64,000 bases of DNA from Dallia pectoralis (taxonomy: Eukaryota; Chordata; Actinopteri; Esociformes; Umbridae). Below the pieces are notes generated by a model. That model did no database searches, had not been told where the DNA came from, and saw only the letters and a program-made list of their open reading frames with translations. The position numbers and the translations under genes are program-made. The stretch's first letter is position 1. Each line of letters starts with the position of its first letter. This document shows positions 45,110 through 57,990 of the stretch, piece by piece. The stretch spans positions 10,444,408 through 10,508,407 of the forward strand of contig CM055742.1 in NCBI GenBank assembly GCA_029465975.1, written 5' to 3'.

Positions 45110-46727
45110 GCTGTGACCGTACACTGTGACCGTACGCTGTGACCGTACGCTGTGACCGTACGCTGTGACCGTACGCAGTAACCACACAGTAACCATTCAC
45201 TGTAACTATACACTGTAACCACACTTCACACAGTAACCATACACTGTAACCATATACTGTAACCATACACAGTAACCATACACTGTTACCATACACTGTA
45301 ACCATATACAGTAACCATACACAGTAACCATACACAGTAACCATACACTGTAACCATACAATGTAACCATACACAGTAACCATACACTGTAACCATACAC
45401 TGTAACCACACTGCACACAGTAACCATACACTGTAACCATACACTGTAACCATACACAGTAACCATATACAGTAACCATACACAGTAACCATACACAGTA
45501 ACCATACACTGTAACCATACAATGTAACCACACTGCACACTGTAACCATACACAGTAACCATACACTGTAACCACACTGCACACTGTAACCATACACAGT
45601 AACCATACACTGTAACCATACACTGTAACCACACTGCACACTGTAACCATACACTGTAACCATACACTGTAACCATACACTGTAACCATACACTGTAACC
45701 ATACACTGTAACCACACTGCACACAGTAACCATACAATGTAACCATACACTGTAACCATACACTGTAACCATACACTGTAACCATACACTGTAACCACAC
45801 TGCACACAGTAACCATACAATGTAACCATACACTGTAACTATACACTGTAACCATACACTGTAACCACACTGCACATTGTAACCATACACAGTAACCATA
45901 CACTGTAACTATACACTGTAACCATACACTGTAACCACACTGCACACAGTAACCATACATTGTAACCATACACTGTAACCATACACAGTAACCATACACA
46001 GTAACCACACTGCACACAGTAACCATACATTGTAACCATTCACTGTAACCATACACTGTAACCATACACTGTAACCATACACAGTAACCATACACTGTAA
46101 CCATACACTGTAACCATACACTGTAACCATACACAGTAACCGTACACAGTAACCATACACTGTAACCATACACAGTAACCACACTGCACACAGTAACCAT
46201 ACACAGTAACCATACACAGTAACCATACACAGTAACCATACACTGTAACCATACACTGTAACCATACACAGTAACCATACACTGTAACCATACACTGTAA
46301 CCATACACAGTAACCGTACACAGTAACCATACACAGTAACCATACACAGTAACCATACACAGTAACCATACACTGTAACCATTCACTGTAACCATACACA
46401 GTAACCATACACAGTAACCATTCACTGTAACCATACACAGTAACCATACACAGTAACCATACACAGTAACCATTCACTGTAACCATACACAGTAACCATA
46501 CACAGTAACCATACACATTAACCATTCACTGTAACCATACACAGTAACCATACACAGTAACCATTCATTGTAACCATACACTGTAACCATACACAGTAAC
46601 CATACACAGTAACCATTCACTGTAACCATACACAGTAACCATACACAGTAACCATTCACTGTAACCATACACAGTAACCATACACAGTAACCATTCACTG
46701 TAACCATACACAGTAACCATACACAGG
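45110..46727. repeat. 13 bp minisatellite, about 124 copies
   Basis: Units of 13 bp, catacactgtaac, with variants catacacagtaac, cattcactgtaac, cgtacgctgtgac and a cacactgcacac interruption. The right end (about 46380-46720) shows a 39 bp higher-order unit of three monomers. Minus-strand open frames of up to 395 codons are products of the array. Confidence 0.97.
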
Positions 46728-46795
46728 TTACTCAGGTTACATTAGAACAGAGCTGTAACCTCACCTTATTATATATTAAACTAACATGGTGCACA

Positions 46796-46990
46796 TACAG
46801 GTGCTGGTCATAAAATTAGAATATCATCAAAAAGTTGATTTATTTCAGTAATTCCATTCAAAAAGTGAAACTTGGATATTATATTAATTCCTTAAACACA
46901 GACTGATATATTTCAAATGTTTATTTCATTTAATTGTGATGATTAAAACTGACAACTAATGAAAATCTCAGAAAATTCAGAATGTATTGT
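46796..46990. mobile_element. solo end of a Tc1-type transposon with long inverted repeats
   Basis: Starts at a TA (46796-46797) with caggtgctggtcataaaatt and continues through atcatcaaaaagttgattta and actgatatatttcaaatgtt, the terminal repeat of a well-known fish Tc1/mariner family. After about 46990 the match stops; no transposase or second end follows. Confidence 0.82.
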
Positions 46991-49138
46991 AATGATTCAC
47001 GTGGACAATTCTCTCTGCAAGCTTCTTCTTATCTCGGAGGAAAGCCGCTTCAAAACGTCGGTTACCAGACAGACCTGAGACAGCCAACGTGCAGCAACCC
47101 CATCTAAAACATTTAGAGGCTACGGGTAGTGTGTTTCCCTGGCTGACATCTCAGGGACTGCATTTCCAAAAACATCACTTAGAGCAAACATGGTTTCTAC
47201 TTCACATGCAAATTGGGAGATAGAAGAAATTGGGAGGAGGAGAAGAGAGGGCTTAGAGAGGGAAGGAGGGAGGGAGCATGGGAGGGAAGGAGGGAAGGAA
47301 ATCCCATTGCTCCCAGATGATTCCCCTGATGGAGCCTCTGTGGGATTGCTTGGGGCAGAGGAATGGTGATGTGATGGAATTAGGCCTGTCGGCACAGTCC
47401 GTTCATTCTGAAGAGACAGTAGTGTGAGCATCCAGACCCGCGCAGACTAAACCCGTACGCGGAGAAGCAGCCATTTTGGATTTCACAAGGCGTTACGCGG
47501 TGCATAACTGCAGAAAGGTTTATATTCGTGTGCGGTAAATTCGGCTGACAGCATTCGTTTCGGGAGGTTCGTTGGTTCACAGGTTGTTGGGATATATCCG
47601 TATGTAGAGGGAACTCTTAAGTATTCCACCACTTCCAGGGCCACATGTAACAATTTACTCTGATTAGGTGTTAGATGTCAGCTTTAATGAGATTACCTCA
47701 TCTATATCGCTGGAACCATTTGAAAATGACAGAACGTGGACCTCAGAATCACTGGGTATTTTGTACTGTAGCCACCTTTAGCTCCAGCTTGTTTGGGTCA
47801 TATTGCGTGACTTCTCATTGGCGGTCGTGGTAGTGTTTTTAAAAAAAAAACACGCTGTGCAATAACTTTACAGGACTTGGGTTGTATCCGAGAAGACAAT
47901 GCCTCTGTACACTTCATGGTCTATCCTACAGTTGTGATCCGCAAGTGAGCCAGATCCAGTGAGAGACCTCAGCCACTAGACTGTTTAACAATCTACTGCA
48001 CTGTAGAGCCCTATTCCAAACTTACAGACAGATCCCAGAACATTTACACACACACAACGCTGGCAAATACTGAATCACACTCTCCCACACAGGCTTTCTC
48101 TTTCTCACACTCACAGAACCACATACACTGAGATTTATCTGAAAAACCAGCGGTCCAGATCTGAACCCATGCTGCGACAGAACGGGTCAAACGGGGGGAG
48201 GGGCTTATACCATTGAACCACCCCCGGCCACCAACTACAAAACGTTCAACTCCGTAACTTAAAAAATGACCCGAAGAACTCGTTAGAACTTCATCTCTTT
48301 TCAAGCGAAAACGTGAACCATTTTATCTCTGCTGCTGCTTGGTTCAGCTCAAGCTCTCGCCTCTTGAAGCAAGCGTGACTCTCCCTCCCAGGGCAGAACA
48401 GGGCTATGATCTTCTGAAACAGAATAATGCAGCGACATGAACGCGCCTTCACTGGCAAAGTCATTGATTTATTCATAGACAAGAAGAGAAGGCGGCGTGA
48501 TTGAACGGCGTGACTGGATAAAGGTGGTAGCTAGAAGAGTAGTACTACTAAGGCCACGACGTACGGTACTGTGTATCTGCGACGGACAAATGTGTGTGGC
48601 CACAGGTTTACATTGAACAAGGGATAGGTCTGTGGGCCACACACATTGTTCTAGGCAGTAGACACGCCCACATCCGCGTAGTTTCCATAAAGTTCTCTAG
48701 CAGCCATTTTGTCAGTGGGAAGCTCGAACCTTAGTTTGCAGTAAATCATATTATTCACATAAAGCAATACACACAATCATGAAATAGGTGCTGATTATTA
48801 AAGTGTCACTATAATACCGCATTGTAAGGGTCCCCGGCAACTCCCAGGTGTGGAGAAAATCAGGAACCCCCCCCATGCTAACACACCCTCCACATCCATA
48901 ACAACATCTACACACATCTACATCTACAAACCCCCTGTGAATCGGGTATTCCCGTCGGCATGACAGCCTTGAGAAAAAGATGACGGAGAGGCATCTCCTA
49001 GCGTGACCTAGATAGGACGGAACTGTAAGCCTCCTAACGCCGCATCCGATCCTCGGAAGCCCGGTTTGGTGTTTCCGGGATTACCTGGTACGGCTAGACT
49101 GTAACCCGAACACAGTGTGAAAGCAGGCAGATGCTCCT
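46991..49138. other. upstream flank, no gene seen
   Basis: A purine-rich ggaggaagg-type stretch lies at 47220-47300. No coding exon, RNA gene or repeat family recognised. Confidence 0.5.
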
Positions 49139-50253
49139 CCTGGTGAACACCACCTCCTGCAGAAAACCACCTCCTGCAGAAAACCACCTCCTGCAGAACA
49201 CCACCTCCCGCAGAACACCACCTCCTGCAGAAAACCACCTCCTGCAGAAAACCACCTCCTGCAGAACACCACCTCCCGCAGAACACCACCTCCTGCAGAA
49301 CACCACCTCCTGCAGAACACCACCTCCTGCAGAACACCACCTCCCGGAGAACACCACCTCCTGCAGAACACAACCTCCTGCAGAACACCACCTCCTGCAG
49401 AACACCACCTCCCGAAGAACACCATCTCCCGCAGAACAGCACCTCCCGCAGAACACCACCTCCTGCAGAACACCACCTCCTGCAGAACACCACCTCCCGC
49501 AGAACACCACCTCCTGCAGAACACCACCTCCTGCAGAACACCACCTCCTGCAGAACACCACCTCCCGGAGAACACCACCTCCTGCAGAACACAACCTCCT
49601 GCAGAACACCACCTCCTGCAGAACACCACCTCCCGAAGAACACCACCTCCCGCAGAACACCACCTCCCGCAGAACACCACCTCCCGCAGAACACCACCTC
49701 CCGCAGAACACCACCTCCTGCAGAACACCACCTCCTGCAAAACACCGCCTCCTGCAAAACACCACCTCCTGCAAAACACCACATCCTGCTGAACACCACC
49801 TCCTGCAGAACACCACCTCCCGCAGAACACCACCTCCTGCAGAACACCACCTCCTGCAGAACACCACCTCCTCCCGCAGAACACCACCTCCTGCTGAACA
49901 CCACCTCCTGCAAAACACCACCTCCTGGAGATCACCACCTCCTCCCGCAGAACCCCACCTCCTGCAGAACCCCACCTCCTGCAGAACCCCACCTCCTGCA
50001 GAACCCCACCTCCTGCAGAACCCCACCTCCTGCAGAACCCCACCTCCTGCTGAACACCACCTCCCGCAGAACACCACCTCCCGCAGAACACCACCTCCTG
50101 CAGAACAACACCTCCCGCAGAACACCACCTCCCGCAGAACACCACCTCCTGCAGAGCAACACCTCCTGCAGAACACCACCTCCTGCAGAACAACACCTCC
50201 TGTAGAACACCACCTCCTGCAGAACACCACCTCCCGCAGAACACCACCTCCCA
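49139..50253. repeat. 17 bp minisatellite, about 65 copies
   Basis: Units of 17 bp, cacctcctgcagaacac, with cctcccgcag, cccc and aaaac variants. Many units contain a PstI-type ctgcag palindrome. Frames stay open for 386-410 codons on both strands. Blocks of adjacent units with the same variant (for example cagaaccc at 49950-50045) show local duplication. Confidence 0.97.
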
Positions 50254-50890
50254 CAGTGGATACGACATGCGATATCGCTCCATTTCATACCCACATCATA
50301 TTTGGTTCCGCCTCGCAGGACCACATTTTCTTCCCTACGATCTCCACGGTAATGGGATTATAATGAGCGACATGGATCACAAGGGAATTCCATTACGTGC
50401 GCACAAGTGTTTCACGACGGAGGAGCGCCGCTTGTTCGGTTAGCGTCCGGTTCAATCCGTCAGCCAAATCACTTCCCGATCCTTTCACCTCTTGACTTTG
50501 TAGACGGATCGACGGCGTCCTACAATCTACTGTCAATGGGGATACTGATCACGGCTCATATGAACCACTAGCGAGTATTACGGCGATGGCAAGGGGTTGA
50601 GAAGCCGTTCTGTGGCCATGTGTTTGCGGGAGGACTTCGCTGTTCCTGGTGGGTGAGTGACGTTGCCTGTTAGCGTGGAAGCTCTCTTCACCGTTGAAGA
50701 ACCTGAATGGTGGATCCAAGTGTTCATGGGAAGAGAGAGGGATGGCTGTATGGACGTCTAAAGCTTTATTTGATAACCTTGGCTCTGTGATTCAGGTGTT
50801 TGTGAGTGTGTGCATCTGTGCATTCTGTGCATCTGTGCATTCTGGCAACAATGTCATCGCTTGTGTCATCTTGCAATTATATTTCTCAGT
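50254..50890. other. unique sequence, nothing recognised
   Basis: No feature found. Confidence 0.5.
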
Positions 50891-50894
50891 ACAG

Positions 50895-51200
50895 ACGGAG
50901 GACAGAGAGAAGAATAGAGAATAGAGATGGACAGAAGAGAGACAGAAGAACGATGACAGAAGAGAGACAGAAGAGAGACAGAAGAACGATGACAGAAGAG
51001 AGACAGAAGAAAGACAGAAGAACGATGACAGAAGAGAGACAGAAGAGAGACAGAAGAACGATGACAGAAGAGAGACAGAAGAAAGACAGAAGAACGATGA
51101 CAGAAGAGAGACAGAAGAGAGACAGAAGAGAGACAGAAGGAAGACAGAAGGGAGACAGAAAAAACTGTGACAGAACGATGACAGATGGAAGACAGAAGAA
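50895..51200. repeat. purine-rich minisatellite (gacagaagag and gacagaagaacgat)
   Basis: Mixed 10 and 14 bp units, gacagaagag and gacagaagaacgat, arranged in higher-order blocks of about 34 and 44 bp. Confidence 0.93.
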
Positions 51201-52881
51201 CGATAAGAAAGGAAACGCTCCGAAGCTCTCAGACACAACAGCGAGGTCTTTGAAATTACATATATACGAAGCTCGAAAAAACGAACAAGACAAGATGCAT
51301 TTTCTTGGGACACAAATGTCTACATGCGATCGGCTTGAGTAGGGTTGCCAAGGTAGATAGCAACCGCGCCGACAGTGCGATCCACTTCCTGTCTGGTAAA
51401 ACAAATAGCCTCTAGCTTTCAGTGGCATCCACCAGGCACTCTGTGAAAAAAAGACTGTCAACTGGATTGTGATTGAAAAACGGGATATCTGTCACCCAAT
51501 TGAAATGGCTTGGCTGTGCTGTGTGCACAAATCAAATCAGGTCACACCAACGAATAGATCATTTTCTAGATAGCTCTCCAGCCAAAGGGTAAATTTATCT
51601 GAGAGAAAAAACTCAGCGAATTGGCAAATTTTGAATTGGCAAAAAGTGTTTAAAAAATTGATTTACATTTGAAAAAATCTGTCTTGGAAAATAATATAAA
51701 TACCAACTGTAACGATTTATTTTGGGTTTTAGTTAAGTTCAATAAAAATCTATTTTGAAAAATTATTCTGACATCAAAATATAAACTGGATTTTGCATTG
51801 AAGTCAACAAATGTTAATGCATTTATCCGCAAGTACATATTATGGTCAAATGCAATCCAGTAACAGAGTGAATTAAACTCTGTCGGTCATTAGGTGCCAT
51901 TGTCAATTAACAGACTGACCTCAGGTCTGATAATATGATGGTTCTCACTCTCCCAGTGTGTATAGGACGTAGTATCCCCATCCGCCTGAGGGGAAACCAA
52001 CCATCAGCTAACTTCGTTACCACATTGGCAAACAGGAACAACTTGACCACTTTCAAACGCACCTGGTTGTCTAAATATTGAACAACACAGCAGCTTTAAC
52101 TGACAAATAACGAGAAAGTGGCCTAATTTAAAGTTGGGTGGATCAATGGAGATAAATGGTGGTAGAAGAGTAAAGTGTACAGATTGTATTCCTGGCCATT
52201 CCCTATGCTTAGAGGAATGGGAGAGAAGGAAGATGGAGAAAAGGCAGGGCCAGAGACTGTGGAGACATTACGCACACTCTCCCTCACTCCCATATTTCCA
52301 ACCTGTTGCACCTTCTCTCCTTTCTCTCTCTTCCTCTCTCCATCCCCTATTCCTCCTCTTTCTCCCCCCACACACCCACCCCCCCACTATTCCTTTCCCC
52401 TCAGACAGAATGCACGTAGCGCCCAGGGCATCCCTTGATATTGGAAACAGCTCTGGCAAAATGGGATTAAACTAATTCCAGTCCTGGATTAAATAAAGCA
52501 AGACTCTTCATTCTCATTTCCCATTACCATCACGCTGACTACAGACGCATGTTCCCTGCACAAGAGAATGGCTCGGTCAAAACGAAGTGTGTCTAGTATA
52601 TATATGTATATATATATATATTAAAGCAAATTATGATAATGTAATAATCCCACCCACAGGGAGTAATGACATCACAGCCGAGCCCACCAATCATTATCGT
52701 CGGCCTACAGAACGCGATCCATTTTAAATGATGTATCAAAGCTGTTTAAATCTCCTCTAAACCTGATTGTCCTCTTGATTCAAATCAGGAGTGTGCCTTT
52801 AAAGCCTCGCTCCATAACTGTTATTCAGGAGAAATGGCCATGCATCTTTTATGCAAAGTAACGTTTGTCTCGTGAAGCGAG

Positions 52882-52921
<40 letters not shown>

Positions 52922-53149
52922 GTGTGCGTGTGTCAGGGAGGGGTTTGCGTTGACGTCAGGTGTGAGCCATGCACATCTCCGCTTTTTTTTTAAACCGACC
53001 TCCTTAGCAACAGTTTCACCACCAGTCGGCTGTGTTTCGTGTTGTCAGGGTAGAGTCACGTAAATGTGTGTTCCCTCGGCATCTGATTTTGCAGATGGAG
53101 ACACTGACTCGCTCTTTTACTGTATATTGACACAAAAACGTTGTAGCTT
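51201..53149. other. upstream flank, no gene seen
   Basis: Contains an at tract (about 52598-52621), a pyrimidine-rich stretch (52310-52400) and a gt tract (52885-52931). No coding exon recognised. Confidence 0.5.
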
Positions 53150-53279
53150 GCCTTGCACCATGCAGCTTGTAGCATGCAGCTTGTAGCTTGCGACTTGTAG
53201 CATGCAGCTTGTAGCTTGTAGCTTGTAGCTTGCAGCTTGTAGCTTGTAGCTTGTAGCTTGCAGCTTGTAGCTTGTAGCG
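53150..53279. repeat. agcttgt minisatellite
   Basis: Short units tagcttg and cagcttg repeated for about 130 bp. Confidence 0.93.
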
Positions 53280-56200
53280 GTCTTGCTAACAGCCTCAGAT
53301 CGATGACAGTTGAGAATGAACTGAAATCCGGTGTACCTTAAGCAGCAGTTCGGTCCTGATGCAAGCCATATCTTGATGGAAATGGAAATACGTCTCAGGG
53401 GCATCCTCTCAGTACTCACAAAGTCCAATTTCCACAAGCAGAGAACAGTGTGTGAAAGCGTGTGTGTGTTGTGTTAAAATATTGCTGCTAAATGGAGAAG
53501 AGAGATCCGGGGCACTTATGGTTTTAGAGACATTTTTGTAAAATAAAGGTGTTTGTGTGTGTGTGTCTGTGTGTCTGTGTGGAGGGAGGCAAACACCATT
53601 GTATTACCATTGTATTAAAAGCACTGATTGGGTTTCTGTGAGGAAATGTGGAATCGTGAATTAGCCTGTTCAACGTATGGCTTTTTATTAAACATAACAC
53701 TGGAATGTGTCAACACAATACCGGCTCATTTGTACCCAGGCTCCGCAGCTACAACACGATGACAGATGTGACAGGGGCCAAATGCAGGTATGGCCTCGGT
53801 ACCTCGACTGAGCAAACGCTCAGAGACGAGGAGCGCTAGGGGATAGACAGAGACGAGCAGCAGAAATGGAACGGGTCGGAGATAAGTATATATATAGAAC
53901 CACACAGAGTTGGTCGCTGTTTTTCGAGACCTCACGTTGCAATCTGATGTCACAGCCGGGTCAAACGCGCGCCCTAGAGAGGGAATATGGAGCCAGCTGG
54001 GCGGAGGCCAGGGTGGAGGCGAGGGTGGAGGCCACACACATACAGCGAACGCTCCAGAAAGCCGCCCGAGCGTGATGCACCGTCTCTCTCGTCTCCACAG
54101 TCGAGCACGTACAGTATATAGGTACTACGTCATCCCAGCACGACCGGGACGCCAAACAACGGGTTTTCCGTACAGGTTATCGTCAAGCGTCTCAAGCGGA
54201 CGGTGTTGCGTAGCATGAATCCGTTTTATAATATAACAGCATTAATTAGTTCACACCTCGGTCGATGAGCATTTTCATTCCCTTATGTGAATGGTAACTC
54301 AGTAAAAATATCTCACAGCTGCAGTCTGGGGGTGGATTAAAGGTGGGGCGCTAAATATGTTTGACCCAAACGCCATAAACCAGTGTTATAGGAGTGGAGG
54401 AAACCTCTCCCATCCTTCCCTCCTTTCTTATCCGTCCCTCCACTCCTATGCGCTCCTCACCGCTCCTCCCTCTCCTCCTCCTCCTCCTGAGTTCTGCTCT
54501 CTTCAGCTCCCCCTTGTGGTCACCATGAGGGATGACATTGGAATGCTCCGAGTATTTGGTGGTTTTCTAGTAGTCGCGCTGGCGTCCATCACATCCTATC
54601 TGGTGTGTACACGTACAAGTGTGTGATCAGGTTTGAACGCTAACGCAAACGCGCGCACACACACACACACACAGTGCCTGCCAAGTTATCAGACGACTGC
54701 GAACAGGTGCTCCAGCCTATCGCAGACCCCCTGATTGGTATTACTCCGTAACCATGGCAACATACTCTGGTAGAAACTTTCCACATGTCCACAAAAGCCA
54801 AAGGGGAGGTTAAGATGCCGCCAAAGTTCTCTCTGGTGTGAAAATATTAAGAGACAGGAACCCGAGAAGATTTTACTGAGACTTTACTGAGGTAGGAATA
54901 CTTAAGAAAAGGAGAAATGCTCACAAACACAGATATAAACAAATCTTACAGGATTTTTAAGAAATAGTCCGTTTGTGGGTACAGAAAATTTCTTGGATTT
55001 TTTTTCAGCTTAGAAATCACAGGAAGAAAACACTTGACTTGTAAATTTTCATTCAGAATACTTCCATCCTCTTCATCTTTAATGTAGCATAGTCCCAGGG
55101 GTATCAATTTTGATATTTTTCAGAATCGTTTTTATGGCCACGTTATATGCATGATTACCCAGAAGGTCCCTTGTTGAGGCACTGTGGGGGGTCTCTGGGT
55201 TGTTATTTATCTCTGCCTGCGTGCCCTGTCACCGTGAGCGTCCTGGCATCATGTAATATTAAGAGACAGGAAGCCGAGGAAAACATAGGAACATACACGG
55301 CTGACTGGTTCCTGGGTGCTGCCACCTCTGTTTAATTACGGCACGGGCGACAGATCAAAAGCCAGCCAGATCCACCCAGGGTGGATGTGTGCGCGTGTTC
55401 GTACGCGAATGAACATCCGATTCTGATGGAATTGGAGATAATAGAGTGATTCTGGTTGAGATGGTCTGTTTGCACGTATGTCTCTATGTACGTGTGATGT
55501 TACGGTCCACGAGACAGTGGCACGCCTTGTAGTTAGTTCAAACACCACAGATCCAAAACCTTTTTCATAAAAACAGATATGCTGCTGGCTCAGGTATGAA
55601 ATACCACTTGCTGCATATTTTCAATTCTGCCTCTTCAATATTTCATCTTTCCCACTTTCTCTCCTCGATCGATGTGAAGCATTAAAACAAAAACGCATTG
55701 TTTTACCGTAAAAATGCCTGATTGTTAACCAATAACCCACTGAAAGTGCGTCTCAGTGGCCTTAGTTCAACTCACTCTCGACCCCTGAAATGTAAAGTTT
55801 CAGACCAATGCTCTTTCTTTGCCGCCCACGTTTTATCCAGCAGGAGACTGTAACCGGATGAAAAAAAAAACTCTAGTCTACACTTTAAGAACCCATTGTG
55901 CGGTGAATGTGAGAGGTCAAAGGGCGATTGTGTCGTAAGGAAACCGAATTCCATTCCAGAGGGGATTGAGTTGCTGTGAGTGATGTTAGAGTCTTGGCTA
56001 CGAGTGCACCACAGTCACAAAGGTTTTCGTGGCAGGACACAGCTACTGTACTGAAAACACTTGCGGGGTCGGTTACATTCATGTGTTCACTACTGTTCAC
56101 TGAAATATCAATAAAAACAACTGGCTCTTCTTTTAATACCCGAGGTAAATGTTCAGCAACCAAGAGCTGCCTAACTTATCAGGTGAAGTTCTCTAGGTAG

Positions 56201-57395
56201 CGAATCCACATCAATCAAGAGGTGGGATTTAAGGACACAGAATGAGAGGGTCTGGATTTCAGATCAAATATCTTTGGCACCCTAAACCGTTGGAACGAAG
56301 ACCAATTTCCACTGAAGCAGCACTGGGAAAGACTGGATCTCCAGCAATAATCCGTGTGGAATACGTGAGACATGTATTTCAGTACAGAAGGAGTACAGAC
56401 AAATCCCAAAAATATAAACCTGGTGTGGCCGTTGTGGATGATTCAGACGAATAGATGGCTGCCGGTTCCAACTCCGCAGGGAGATATAGACTAGATATAA
56501 ACTGTAGATGATCCTATCTCGTTATTAAAGTGGGAACAGCGTGGTGCTCGCTCAAAACCTCTCGCTCTCGGAGCATCTGGAAAAGCGAGTCGGTGGTTCA
56601 GTATTTTAGGCTCCCTCACCCTCCTCGGCCGCGTCTGAACCCGGATCGGTTCGCGGCCGGAGTCGCTGGTAATGGAAAGCACGCGGGCGAACGCGGACCA
56701 GGAGACCGGAGGAAGGTAGGTGTCTCGGTGACTAAGCACCTGTGGGCGTGCGAGTCATGTTGCTCCATGGTAACCGTTGCTTGGATATCAAACACCTCGG
56801 AGTCCGAGTGTGGACAAGTGAGAGGAATCTGGAAGCCGGTGCCAGGACGGGCCTCCTATAGAAACTGGGCTGGCGCCGATCGGCTGCCGCACTACATTGT
56901 CTGGTATTGACATTTTCGTTTGTCATTCCGGACAGGTAATTACACACGCGGGCACTCGCGCACGCACGCTTTTCACCGGAGAATGTTGCGTTTGGAACGA
57001 ATGGGGGATTCTAGAGAGAGTTCTCTGGCAGTGATTGCAATTTCGTACAGCTTAAGGCTGTCACTGTCAACGTTTGATAATGAATCGCTAACTCCTTCAT
57101 ACACACACTCTGCACACAAACTAAGAGTAAGCTCACCTTGCAGACGCTACGGAGGAGCAGAGGAACCTCTCAGCCAGAATCAGTTTGAGTATTGTCACCG
57201 CCTACAGTTTAGACAGGACCGCCAGTAGTATCCGTCTGCCACTGTGGCAGCGTAGGCCGGAGGTACAGACGTATTCTGACAGTCGACTGGCATGTAGGTG
57301 ACTAGAGGATGTGAGACGGGTAATGTATTGACGTGGACAGAGGGACCTTTAACACAATCTTACGTGTTTAATGGAAAGGCCCAAAAGCCTCCAGG
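53280..57395. other. upstream flank, no gene seen
   Basis: No credible exon in about 4 kb. Only short gt/ca tracts (53555-53580, 54655-54674) and a ggtggaggc-type small repeat (54008-54032) are visible. Confidence 0.5.
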
Positions 57396-57990
57396 AGTCT
57401 GTCTCTATATCTGTGCAGGTGTCTGTCTCTACATCTGTGCAGGTGTCTGTCTCTACATCTGTGCAGGCGTCTGTCTCTACATCTGTGCAGGTGTCTGTCT
57501 CTATATCTGTGCAGGCAACTGTCTCTACATCTGTGCAGGTGTCAGTCTCTACATCTATGCAGGCGTCTGTCTCTACATCTGTGCAGGTGTCTGTCTCTAC
57601 ATCTGTGCAGGCAACTGTCTCTACATCTGTGCAGGTGTCTGTCTCTATATCTGTGCAGGCGTCTGTCTCTATATCTGTGCAGGCGTCTGTCTCTACATCT
57701 GTGCAGGTGTCTGTCTCTACATCTGTGCAGGCGTCTGTCTCTACATCTGTGCAGGTGTCTGTCTCTACATCTGTGCAGGCAACTGTCTCTACATCTGTGC
57801 ATGTGTCTGTCTCTATATCTGTGCAGGTGTCAGTCTCTACATCTGTGCAGGCGTCTGTCTCTACATCTGTGCAGGTGTCTGTCTCTACATCTGTGTAGGT
57901 GTCTGTCTCTACATATGTGCAGGCGTCTGTCTCCAAGTCTGTGCAGGCATCTGTCTCTACATCTGTGCAGGTGTCGGTCTCCAAGTCAGT
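57396..57990. repeat. 24 bp minisatellite, about 25 copies
   Basis: Units of 24 bp, ctgtctctacatctgtgcag plus gtgt or gcgt/gcaa. As 24 is a multiple of three, frames on both strands stay open for 175-235 codons. Confidence 0.96.

Noticed and set aside
45096..46707. Minus-strand open frames up to 395 codons with repeated MVTVYGY
   Set aside because: Translation of the 13 bp array in three frames; no start context, splice sites or homology.
47120..47431. 103-codon minus frame as a possible upstream alternative gpm6a first exon
   Set aside because: The serine/proline-rich frame does not resemble any M6A N-terminus and runs through a purine-rich repeat stretch.
49008..50363. Open frames of 300-410 codons on both strands (proline/threonine-rich on plus, glycine/cysteine-rich on minus)
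   Set aside because: Products of the 17 bp array, open in six frames.
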